Assembly (NCBI GenBank): GCA_016223145.1
Contig: JACRPN010000005.1
Coordinates: 164,511 to 228,510, forward strand
From: Armatimonadota bacterium
GTDB taxonomy: Bacteria > Armatimonadota > Fimbriimonadia > Fimbriimonadales > Fimbriimonadaceae
Length of the DNA: 64,000 nt
Direction: 5' to 3'
Of this stretch, positions 44,249 through 51,890 are shown in pieces (position 1 is the stretch's first letter; the number at the start of each line of letters is the position of its first letter). Made by a program: the position numbers and the translations under genes. The notes under the pieces are model-generated. The model was not told where the DNA came from. It was given only the letters and a program-made list of their open reading frames with translations, and searched no databases.

Positions 44249-45844
44249 TCAGACCCCTTCCTTCGTCAGCACCCCGTTCACCGTTCGCCAGATACCCTTC
44301 TCGTTGGAATTCTTGAGTTCAGGCGGCAATAGCTCGGCAGGAGCATTCTGGAAGCAGACCGGCCTCGCCCAGCGAAAGATCGCCGCTGTTCCGACCGACG
44401 TGAACCGTGAATCGGTCGCCGCCGGATAAGGTCCCCCATGTTGAAGCGAGGGGCACACCTCCACTCCGGTCGGAAAACCGTCAAAAACCACCCGCCCGGC
44501 TTTGTGCAGGAGCTCGGCCAGGAGGCTCTTCGTCAGTTCGCTTGCAGCGGGGCCGTGGATCGAGGCCGTCAGTTGCCCCTCCAGGCTCGCGGCCGCCTGG
44601 AGCATCTGCTCGGCAGACGCGCAGACCACCAGGATCGCGCAGGGCCCGAAGACCTCATCAGCCAAGCTGGAATCAGCAAGAAACGCCTCGGCAGTAGTCG
44701 AGAAGAGTGCCGGCGTCGCTTGGTGGGGCTCGCCCAAGGACCCGGCGCCCTTTGCCTCCAACCGCAGTTTGTCGTGCCCAAACAGCCTCTCCGCGCCCGA
44801 CTGATAGGCATGGCAAATGGCCTCAGTAAGCATCGTCGCAGGCTTAACTTCCGCCAGTTTGGACTCCACTGTTTTCAGGAAGCGGGCAAGTCCCTCGCCC
44901 TGGACCGCAAACACCAGGCCCGGGTTCGTGCAGAACTGACCGACTCCCAATGTCAGCGAAGCCGCATAGCCCTCACCGATGGCTTCCGCTCTCGCCTCGA
45001 GCGCTTCCGGGTGCAGAAAGATCGGGTTGACGCTTCCCATTTCGGCGAAGCAGGGAATCGGTTCCTCCCGTGCGGCGCACACGTCGAACAGCGCTCGACC
45101 GCCACGCTTTGAACCCGTAAACCCAACCCCTTTGACCTCCGGGCGCCGCACGAGATCTTGGCTTCCGGCTTCGTCAGCATGGACCATCGAGAACACGCCC
45201 TGCGGCATTCCCGTGGCTTTCGCCGCACGCAGAACCGCCTGCGCCACCAACTCGGACGTGCCCGGGTGAGCCGGATGGGCCTTGACGATGACCGGGCAGC
45301 CCGCCGCAAGCGCCGAAGCCGTGTCGCCGCCCGCCACCGAAAACGCCAGCGGGAAGTTGCTGGCCCCAAACACCACGATCGGCCCGAGCGGCGCAAGCAT
45401 ACGGCGGATGTCCGGCTTGGGAAGGGGCTGCCGGTCCGGCTGGGCCGTGTCGATTCGGGCGTCCACCCAGGAACCCTCGCGGATCAGGCTGGCGAACATC
45501 CGAAGCTGGTTGGTGGTCCTTGCGCGCTCACCCGTGAGCCTGGGAATGGGAAGGGCCGTCTCCAGGTTCGCCCGTTCCAGCAGGGAGTCGCCCAGCGCGT
45601 CGATCTCCTCGGCGATCCTATCGAGAAACTCGGCACGACGCTCTGCGGGCAGTGCGGCGAACTCGTAAAACGCTTGGCCGGCCCGGTGCGCGGCGAGCGC
45701 ACGTTCGTCAAAGGTCGAGAGCGCGAACGCAGGCGCCAGCTGCTCGCCCGTCGAGGCGTTGACGGCGTGTAAGCGATCCGCTCCCTCGCTGGAGGTGGCG
45801 AATCCTAGGTAGTTGCGTCCGGTAAGAAGGGTGGTGTCAAGCAT
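44249..45844 (-). CDS. hypH: Alpha-ketoglutarate semialdehyde dehydrogenase
   Basis: This is an aldehyde dehydrogenase of 531 aa that should oxidise 2,5-dioxopentanoate to 2-oxoglutarate, the last step of hydroxyproline breakdown. Catalytic Cys lies in LGVGQFCTNPGLVF and the general base Glu in PCFAEMGSVNPIFL. Cofactor-side segments are MLAPLGPIVVFGASNFPLAF and GVGFTGSKRGGRALFD. It is the last gene of a four-gene minus-strand operon and overlaps hypO by 8 nt. Homologues also serve sugar-acid pathways, but the neighbours make hydroxyproline the likely substrate source. Confidence 0.9.
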   Translation of the reverse strand: MLDTTLLTGRNYLGFATSSEGADRLHAVNASTGEQLAPAFALSTFDERALAAHRAGQAFYEFAALPAERRAEFLDRIAEEIDALGDSLLERANLETALPIPRLTGERARTTNQLRMFASLIREGSWVDARIDTAQPDRQPLPKPDIRRMLAPLGPIVVFGASNFPLAFSVAGGDTASALAAGCPVIVKAHPAHPGTSELVAQAVLRAAKATGMPQGVFSMVHADEAGSQDLVRRPEVKGVGFTGSKRGGRALFDVCAAREEPIPCFAEMGSVNPIFLHPEALEARAEAIGEGYAASLTLGVGQFCTNPGLVFAVQGEGLARFLKTVESKLAEVKPATMLTEAICHAYQSGAERLFGHDKLRLEAKGAGSLGEPHQATPALFSTTAEAFLADSSLADEVFGPCAILVVCASAEQMLQAAASLEGQLTASIHGPAASELTKSLLAELLHKAGRVVFDGFPTGVEVCPSLQHGGPYPAATDSRFTSVGTAAIFRWARPVCFQNAPAELLPPELKNSNEKGIWRTVNGVLTKEGV

Positions 45845-47096
45845 AGCGTTCTGGGTCCATGAGTTCGAGCGGGATTTCGGGTTTCTGGCGAGTCAGGATC
45901 TGTGCGATGAGCCTGCCTGTGATGGGTCCGAGGCTCAGCCCCATCATGCCATGTCCCGTGGCGAAAAGGAGGTTTGGGAGGCGCTTGGTCCTCCCGATGA
46001 ACGGCATGCCGTCGGACGAAACGGGCCGGTTTCCGCTCCAGACCTCGACGCCCTGGAACGCGGTGGGCGGGTAGGCGGGCAGATAGCGCTGGACCGACTT
46101 CCGAATTCCTGCGACCTTGGCCGCATTGATCGTCGAATTGGGCTTGCCGATCTCCATCGTGCCGCCAAAGCGCAGGCCGTCCGACATTCCAGTCACCGCG
46201 ACCCGCGCTTCCTTGAGCAGGAGTCCACCGACAGGCATTTCTGTCGGCTTGGGTAGAGTCATGCTGTAGCCCTTTCCCGCAACCACCGGGAGATCGATAC
46301 CGACCCGCTTCGCGAGTTCAGCACTCCAGGCCCCGCCGCAGATCACAAACTCGTCGGCCCCAAGCTCGCCCCGATCGGTCTGGATAGCCCGGACCATTCC
46401 TGATTCCGTTTTGAGCCCGGAAACCCGTGCTCGAAACTCGAAAGCGACCCCCATCTCTCTCAATCGGGCCCGCAGCCCATCCAGCACCAGTCCAGGCGTC
46501 AGGTTGGCGTCGTCGGGATAGCGGACGGCGCCCTTGACGGTGACCCTCAGGTTCGGTTGGCGCTCCTGAGTCTCATCTCCGGTGAGAACCTGGGCGCGGA
46601 CCCCAAAACGTGCCGCGGCTTCCGCAACGTTTCTCTCGGCGCGTAGTCCCTCCTCGGTGGCGCAGAGCATCGCCATGCCGTGTAATTCCAGTCCGATGCC
46701 CCCCGGAATCTCCCTGTGCAGGTCCTCAAAGAGCGCCTTGCTGGCAAGGTGCATTTGAGCCAGCACGGGCGCGCACCGCTCCACGTGCACCTTCGTCCCG
46801 GCCCGCCAAAAACGATAGGCCCACTGAAGCAGGTCGCGGCCCGGACTGAGCGAGAACGAGAATGGGCTCTCCCGGCTCAGCATCATGCGCACGCCCATGC
46901 CGACCATTCCCGGCGCGGCAAGCGGCTCGAAATGGCTGGGCACGATCATCCCCGCGTTGCCCCACGAGGCGTTCTTGAAGCCCTCAGGTTCGTGGTCGAT
47001 GACCTGCACTTCGAGTCCTTCGCGAGCGGCGTAGTAAGCCACAGAAAGCCCCACCACGCCGGAGCCGACAACAATTACTTTCGGCGAGTCCGCCAT
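45837..47096 (-). CDS. hypO: D-hydroxyproline dehydrogenase (DadA-like FAD oxidoreductase)
   Basis: This 419-aa flavoprotein has the FAD motif VIVVGSGVVGLSVAYYAAREG, then NASWGNAGMIVPSHFEPLA, and the C-terminal GVEVWSGNRPVSSDGMPFIG with FATGHGMMGLSLGPITGRLI. It should oxidise cis-4-hydroxy-D-proline to pyrroline-4-hydroxy-2-carboxylate and pass electrons to the respiratory chain. The gene starts immediately after the hypE stop (adjacent codons at 47096/47097), so the operon is tightly packed. Confidence 0.88.
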   Translation of the reverse strand: MADSPKVIVVGSGVVGLSVAYYAAREGLEVQVIDHEPEGFKNASWGNAGMIVPSHFEPLAAPGMVGMGVRMMLSRESPFSFSLSPGRDLLQWAYRFWRAGTKVHVERCAPVLAQMHLASKALFEDLHREIPGGIGLELHGMAMLCATEEGLRAERNVAEAAARFGVRAQVLTGDETQERQPNLRVTVKGAVRYPDDANLTPGLVLDGLRARLREMGVAFEFRARVSGLKTESGMVRAIQTDRGELGADEFVICGGAWSAELAKRVGIDLPVVAGKGYSMTLPKPTEMPVGGLLLKEARVAVTGMSDGLRFGGTMEIGKPNSTINAAKVAGIRKSVQRYLPAYPPTAFQGVEVWSGNRPVSSDGMPFIGRTKRLPNLLFATGHGMMGLSLGPITGRLIAQILTRQKPEIPLELMDPERYA

Positions 47097-48119
47097 TCAG
47101 GTCCCCCTCAACGGTGTAGGAAGCCCGTCGCGAATGGGGTCGCTCCGGTCGAGCAAGAGATCGCCCTCAGCGGTCACCCACGCCCGGCCGGTGACGGTAG
47201 GGATGACTCCGTTACTGCGAGACCCGGAACCTCCATCCCCAACCCCTTCCCCCTCTCGCTGCGCTCCAAGGGGAAGGGGCTTTCGAACCTTGCCCCTGAA
47301 GACGCTGCCCGTGATGCTCTCAAGGACAATTTCCTCCCCTTCGGCGATCTTGCCATCCTCAAAGAGGCAGGCCAGCTTGGCGCTGGTGCCAGTGCCGCAC
47401 GGCGACCGGTCATAGGCGCCGCCTGGGCACAGCACAAAGTTCTTGGCGAGGACACCCGGATGAGCCGACGGTCCGAGCAACTCGATATGGTCAATAAGCC
47501 CACCCTCAGCGCCGGTGACTCCTTCCCTCTCCAGGGCTTCGCGAACCTGCCAGCAAAACTCGGTGAGGGCGGCGGCGCGGCTCAGCTCAAGGACTTGCCC
47601 GTGGTCTTGGCACAGGTAGAACCAATTCCCTCCCCAAGCGATGTCGCCGGTGACGGTCTGCCCGGACGCCAGCCTCACGGGCACTGCTGTGCGGTGACGG
47701 TACGAGGGGACGTTCTCGAACGAAACGTCGCCCGATTCGTGAAGAGTCGCTACTACACGGCCCACGGGTGTGTCGAGCCCGATCGGGCCGGGTTCCACGC
47801 GCCCCAGGTGGCGCAGGGTCTCAACGACCCCGATCGTCCCATGGCCGCACATCCATAGTGTCCCAACATTGTTGAAAAAGATCACTCCTGCGACCGAATC
47901 CAGAGAAACCGGTTCTGTGAGCAACGCCCCGACCAACACGTCGGATCCCCGTGGCTCGTTCACGACCGCACTGCGAAACGCGTCAAACCGAGCGGCAAAG
48001 TCGGCACGCCGCGTTTCCATCGTCGCGCCGTCGAGGTCGGGTCCGCCATTGACGATCACTCGCGTGGGCTCCCCGCCCGTGTGAGAATCGACAAACCGAA
48101 TCCGGCGAAGCGCTCCCAT
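47097..48119 (-). CDS. hypE: 4-hydroxyproline 2-epimerase
   Basis: This enzyme converts trans-4-hydroxy-L-proline to cis-4-hydroxy-D-proline, a proline-racemase-fold protein of 340 aa. Both catalytic cysteines are present, in LWMCGHGTIGVVETL and DRSPCGTGTSAKLACL. This marks an epimerase rather than the Thr-containing dehydratase branch. Substrate loop VDSHTGGEPTRVI is normal. Between SVFRGKV and NGVIPTVTGRAWV there is an unusual insertion of about 25 residues (KPLPLGAQREGEGVGDGG and on) encoded by a palindromic repeat. The gene is 4 nt downstream of hypD. Confidence 0.93.
   Translation of the reverse strand: MGALRRIRFVDSHTGGEPTRVIVNGGPDLDGATMETRRADFAARFDAFRSAVVNEPRGSDVLVGALLTEPVSLDSVAGVIFFNNVGTLWMCGHGTIGVVETLRHLGRVEPGPIGLDTPVGRVVATLHESGDVSFENVPSYRHRTAVPVRLASGQTVTGDIAWGGNWFYLCQDHGQVLELSRAAALTEFCWQVREALEREGVTGAEGGLIDHIELLGPSAHPGVLAKNFVLCPGGAYDRSPCGTGTSAKLACLFEDGKIAEGEEIVLESITGSVFRGKVRKPLPLGAQREGEGVGDGGSGSRSNGVIPTVTGRAWVTAEGDLLLDRSDPIRDGLPTPLRGT
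47230..47290. repeat. Palindromic repeat inserted in frame in hypE
   Basis: CCCCTTCCCC (47243-47252) and GGGGAAGGGG (47270-47279) are perfect arms around a 17-nt loop. The surrounding CCCCAACCCC words match the intergenic repeat family seen at 14190-14215, 22500-22526 and 44105-44125. Confidence 0.75.
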
Positions 48120-48123
48120 GCCC

Positions 48124-49038
48124 CTAGGCCGAGGCGGGCTCGGGGACCGTCGGCCGGTTCTCCATGCCGTGCCGAATGATCTTGAGCACGCGCTCGCGCT
48201 CCTCGCCAGAAAGAACCAATCTCGGCAGCCGGACCCACTCGCTTCCGAGCCCGGCCTCCTGGATTGCGAGCTTTATGTTCTGCACGAATTTTACGCCGAC
48301 GTCGAGGTGCAGCAGCGGGGTGTACCAGCGATAGATCGTCCGCGCCTCCTCCCAGCGCCCCGCCATCATCAGTTCCCACAAGGCCTGGTTCTCTTTTGGG
48401 AAGGCCAGGCCAATTCCGGCGATCCAGCCCTCTGCGCCGAGCATCGCGCACTCGAGCGCTAGATCGTCCACTCCGGCAAAAAGCGTGTAGCGCCCTTTCA
48501 GTGCGTTCGCCAGATCGGTGAACCGCCTTGGGTCTCCGCAAGACTCCTTGACGGCCACCAGATTGTCCTGGTCCGCCATTTCGAGGAGCGTCTCGGGCAG
48601 CAGGTCCACATAGTAAGCGATCGGGTTGTTGTAGACGATGATCGGGAGCCCAGTTGAGCGGGCGACCGTGAGAAAGTGCGCCTTGGCTTCCTCGGCATCC
48701 GCACGGTAGGCCATTGCCGGCATCACCATGAACCCGTCAAGACCTGCTTTCTCTCCAGCTCGCACGTACCGACAAGCCTCCCCAGTTGAAAGCTCCGAAA
48801 CGCCGCTGAGGACCGGCACCCGGCCACGAGAAGCTTCCATCGCGCAATGCGCCACCTGGAGCTTTTCTTCGTGGGTCAAGGCGTTGTTTTCGCCCAGCGA
48901 CCCCAGCATCACCAGCCCAGAGACCCCCGAGTCGATCAGCGCCTCGATGTGCCGAGCCGTGCCCTCCAGATCCAGCGTGAGGTCTCTGTGGAATTGGGTT
49001 GTCACCGCCGGGAAGACTCCCTTCCAATTCACCTGCAT
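48124..49038 (-). CDS. hypD: Pyrroline-4-hydroxy-2-carboxylate deaminase (DapA family)
   Basis: This is a Schiff-base lyase of 304 aa that should deaminate pyrroline-4-hydroxy-2-carboxylate to 2,5-dioxopentanoate. The N-terminus WKGVFPAVTTQFHRDLTLDL, the nucleophile-site SLGENNALTHEEK, the Tyr in LPIIVYNNPIAYYVD and the Schiff-base Lys in LVAVKESCGD are all typical of DapA-fold enzymes. The specific function is inferred from the operon with hypE, hypO and hypH. It is the first gene. On the minus strand, TAAACT (49051-49046) lies 7 nt before the ATG, a leaderless-type start for the whole operon. Confidence 0.88.
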   Translation of the reverse strand: MQVNWKGVFPAVTTQFHRDLTLDLEGTARHIEALIDSGVSGLVMLGSLGENNALTHEEKLQVAHCAMEASRGRVPVLSGVSELSTGEACRYVRAGEKAGLDGFMVMPAMAYRADAEEAKAHFLTVARSTGLPIIVYNNPIAYYVDLLPETLLEMADQDNLVAVKESCGDPRRFTDLANALKGRYTLFAGVDDLALECAMLGAEGWIAGIGLAFPKENQALWELMMAGRWEEARTIYRWYTPLLHLDVGVKFVQNIKLAIQEAGLGSEWVRLPRLVLSGEERERVLKIIRHGMENRPTVPEPASA

Positions 49039-49099
49039 ACCCGTCAGTTTAGCGTCCCAGCCTCCGATCTGTCTTGCGGAGCTACGTCAAGGCCCCGCA

Positions 49100-49260
49100 T
49101 AGGTCGCCCGCAAGGGGTCTGAGGAGAGGACCCTTGCATCGCCCATCGTTCTGACCTCGACAGGGGTCACAGTAGATTGGCCAGGAGTTGTAGCCGCAGG
49201 CCGACACCCTTGGACCGGACTCCTCCCAACCCCGCACCCCGCAAGGGGCGCCACATTCCG
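49100..49260. repeat. Stand-alone REP-like cluster (same family as the RAYT flanks)
   Basis: The units GCCCGCAAGGGGTC, ACCTCGACAGGGGTCACAGT, GGCCAGGAGTTGTAGCC, CCGACACCCTTGG and CACCCCGCAAGGGGCGCCAC match the repeats at 41720-41917 in order. No transposase is present here. The rest of 49261-49503 shows no gene. Confidence 0.8.
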
Positions 49261-49503
49261 GCCCAGCGCCAAACGAGACCGCCGTTCGGGCTGATCCGCT
49301 CCCTTTTTCATATCGCGCCCGTCTCTACTTGTGCCAAAGGAGTGGCGGGCGCAACGGCCAGGACGGCCATCCACTTTGGAGGGGGAAGCAGCACTGATTT
49401 CGGCGGCCGGTTTGCCTCGGCCGCGCCCCTCTTTCATCAGATCGTCGCCGGATCCGGCCCTTATTCCCCTGCATGGACTCCGCCGGAGCACCATAATTCC
49501 ACC

Positions 49504-50415
49504 ATGTCGCTCGCTTCCAAGTGGTTCGGTTTTGGGCAGGACCCGCTCTTCGATCAGGGCGTTCGCGCCATGACGTCGAGCGACTTCGACACCGCCATCG
49601 AGTCCTTTGAGGCGGTGCTCCAGCGCGAAAAGGATCCCGGGCGCATGCAAACCATCCTGCGCAACCTCACCGAGTGCCATTCCCGCGTAGCCGACGCGGC
49701 CCTTGCGGTTGGAGACGCAGCCTCGGCGCTGGCCGCCGTTCGCCGGGCGCTTCGGCTCCACCCTTCCTACCCCGACCTGCACCTCAAGGCCGCCAAGGCC
49801 GCGTTCCCCGCGGGCGACTTAGAGGCGGAATCGGCATCGGTAGAGCAGGCGCTCAGGCTCAATCCCCGCTATGCCGACGCTTTGCTCTATAGGGCCGCGA
49901 TGGCGATGCGGTCCGGCGACGCTTCAGCCTCCAAGGTTCACGCAAGCTCCGCTCAGGACGCTCAGCCGGCCTATGCCAACGCCGTGCGGGAGGCGATGGC
50001 GCTGGCAGAGTCCGGGGAGCTTCCAAACGCCGCGGCGCGGCTCTTTGCGGCGGTCGGCGCGGCAGCGGGAGATGCCAACACTCGCGCCATGGCTGCCGAC
50101 GCACTGAGCAAAGACCGGCGCTACGAAGAGGCGGCCCGCGAATATGAGCTGGCCCTGCAACTGGCCCCGAATTACGCGGATATCCGGTGCAAGTTCGGCC
50201 AAACGCTTCTGGAACTGGATCGCGTGGAGGAGGCCGAACATGCCTTTCGCCAGGCGCTCGAGGTCAACCCGCGCTATGCCGAGGCCTGGGCCCAGTTGGG
50301 GATCGCGCTCAAGCGGCTCTCCAAGTCTGAAGAAGCCAAGACCGCGTTCACCGAAGCCCTCAAGCTCGACCCCACCCACCCGATTGCCTCAATTGAGGGC
50401 TCAAGACGCCGGTAG
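49504..50415 (+). CDS. Tetratricopeptide-repeat protein
   Basis: This 303-aa protein has no signal peptide. The N-terminal MSLASKWFGFGQDPLFDQGV is followed by at least six TPR-like helix pairs. The clearest are YEEAAREYELALQLAPNYAD, VEEAEHAFRQALEVNPRYAE and SEEAKTAFTEALKLDPTHPI. TPRs mediate protein contacts, and the partner is unknown. CATAAT (49492-49497) lies 6 nt before the ATG, and the in-frame upstream sequence is REP repeat, so this start is well supported. It may be co-transcribed with hen1, 77 nt downstream. Confidence 0.85.
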   Translation: MSLASKWFGFGQDPLFDQGVRAMTSSDFDTAIESFEAVLQREKDPGRMQTILRNLTECHSRVADAALAVGDAASALAAVRRALRLHPSYPDLHLKAAKAAFPAGDLEAESASVEQALRLNPRYADALLYRAAMAMRSGDASASKVHASSAQDAQPAYANAVREAMALAESGELPNAAARLFAAVGAAAGDANTRAMAADALSKDRRYEEAAREYELALQLAPNYADIRCKFGQTLLELDRVEEAEHAFRQALEVNPRYAEAWAQLGIALKRLSKSEEAKTAFTEALKLDPTHPIASIEGSRRR

Positions 50416-50492
50416 TCCCGCGTGCCTTCCTGAGCGGATTCCATCCCTTTTGAGAGCGGGAGGTAGAGCCTGGTAACCTTCCCTTCCCGCCG

Positions 50493-51890
50493 ATGGTATT
50501 GCTCATCTCGACGACTCATAGGCCTGCAACCGACCTGGGGTACTTGCTTCACAAGAACCCCGGGCGCGCGCACAGGTTTGAACTGGGCGTTGGCGTCACG
50601 GCCGTGGTCTTTCCGGAAGCGACCAATGATCGCTGCACGGCAGCGCTGGTCCTTGAGGTCGATCCCGTCGGCCTTGTCCGAAACCGCCAAAAACCGAGTG
50701 GCGATGGCGGGCTGTTCGACCAATACGTGAACGACCGCCCCTACGCCGCCTCATCCTTGCTCTGCACCGCGATGGCCAAGGCCTTTGGTACCGCGATGAC
50801 GGGCCGCTGCAAGGAAAGACCAGAATTGGCAGAAGCGGAGATTCCGCTCGAAGCGAGACTTCCCGTCGTGGCCGCACGTGGCGGGGAGACCTTTCTCAAA
50901 GGACTCTTTGAACCGTTGGGCTACGAGGTCGAGTGCTCGCGGCTGCCACTCGACGCCAGCTATCCTGAGTGGGGCGAAGGAAGGCATTTCGACGTCACGA
51001 TCAAGGGTGTCAAGCGGATCAAGGATTTGCTGCAGCACTTGGCGGTGCTAATCCCTGTTCTAGATGATCAGAAGCACTACTGGGTCGACGAGCAAGAGAT
51101 CGACAAGCTCCTGCGTAAGGGGGCCGGCTGGCTTTCCGCGCACCCCAAGAAAGAGGAAATCGCTCGACGATATTTGCGCCGACAGCTTCACCTTACGCGG
51201 GAGGCCCTTGCCCGACTGGTCGATGAAACCGACGATCCCGATCAAGAGGAAGAGGAGCGCGCCAGCGAGGAGCAGAAGCTGGAAAGGCCGATTTCCCTCC
51301 ACGACCAGCGGCTGTCCGCCGTCCTAAGCACCCTAAAGGAGTCGAAAGCCAAAAAGGTGCTGGACATGGGTTGCGGCGAGGGCAGGCTGCTACAACTCCT
51401 CCTAAAGGAGCGCCAATTCGAGAAGATCGTCGGCATGGATGTGTCGTACTCCGCGCTGGAGAAAGCCCACCGGCGCCTCAAAGTCGAGCGCCTTTCGCCG
51501 AACCAGGCAAAACGGCTCGAACTCATCCAGGGCTCCCTGATGTATCGCGACAAACGCCTCGATGGCTATGATGCGGCGGCCATCGTGGAAGTGATCGAGC
51601 ACCTGGATCCTCCTCGGTTGGCGGCTTTCGAGCGGATCGTCTTCGAGTTCGCTCGGCCCCGTACGGTCGTGATCACTACTCCAAACCGGGAATACAATGC
51701 CCTCTTCGAGAACTTGCCAGAAGATGGCATGCGACATCGGGACCATCGCTTCGAGTGGACCCGAGGGGAGTTCCGCGCCTGGACGGAAGGGGTCGTTGAG
51801 CGGCACGCGTATGGAGTGAAACTGCTCGAAATCGGCCCGCAAAACGCAAAGCACGGCGCGCCCACGCAAATGGCGGTGTTCGAGCGTTGA
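50493..51890 (+). CDS. hen1: Bacterial Hen1, RNA 3'-terminal 2'-O-methyltransferase
   Basis: This 465-aa protein methylates the ribose 2'-OH at the 3' end of a broken RNA before ligation, protecting the repaired site. The N-terminal half (MVLLISTTHRPATDLGYLLH, HFDVTIKGVKRIKDLLQHL) is the domain that binds and activates the Pnkp ligase. The methyltransferase half has the SAM motif KVLDMGCGEGRLLQLLL (about 288-304) and the metal site AAIVEVIEHLDPPRL with Glu366, Glu369 and His370. TTPNREYN and RHRDHRFEWTRGEF follow. It overlaps pnkp by 4 nt (TTGA), so the two are co-translated. Confidence 0.94.
   Translation: MVLLISTTHRPATDLGYLLHKNPGRAHRFELGVGVTAVVFPEATNDRCTAALVLEVDPVGLVRNRQKPSGDGGLFDQYVNDRPYAASSLLCTAMAKAFGTAMTGRCKERPELAEAEIPLEARLPVVAARGGETFLKGLFEPLGYEVECSRLPLDASYPEWGEGRHFDVTIKGVKRIKDLLQHLAVLIPVLDDQKHYWVDEQEIDKLLRKGAGWLSAHPKKEEIARRYLRRQLHLTREALARLVDETDDPDQEEEERASEEQKLERPISLHDQRLSAVLSTLKESKAKKVLDMGCGEGRLLQLLLKERQFEKIVGMDVSYSALEKAHRRLKVERLSPNQAKRLELIQGSLMYRDKRLDGYDAAAIVEVIEHLDPPRLAAFERIVFEFARPRTVVITTPNREYNALFENLPEDGMRHRDHRFEWTRGEFRAWTEGVVERHAYGVKLLEIGPQNAKHGAPTQMAVFER

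Noticed and set aside
49177-49503. An upstream extension of the TPR protein
   Set aside because: It runs through REP-like repeats. The CATAAT hexamer 6 nt before the ATG at 49504 argues for the shorter form.
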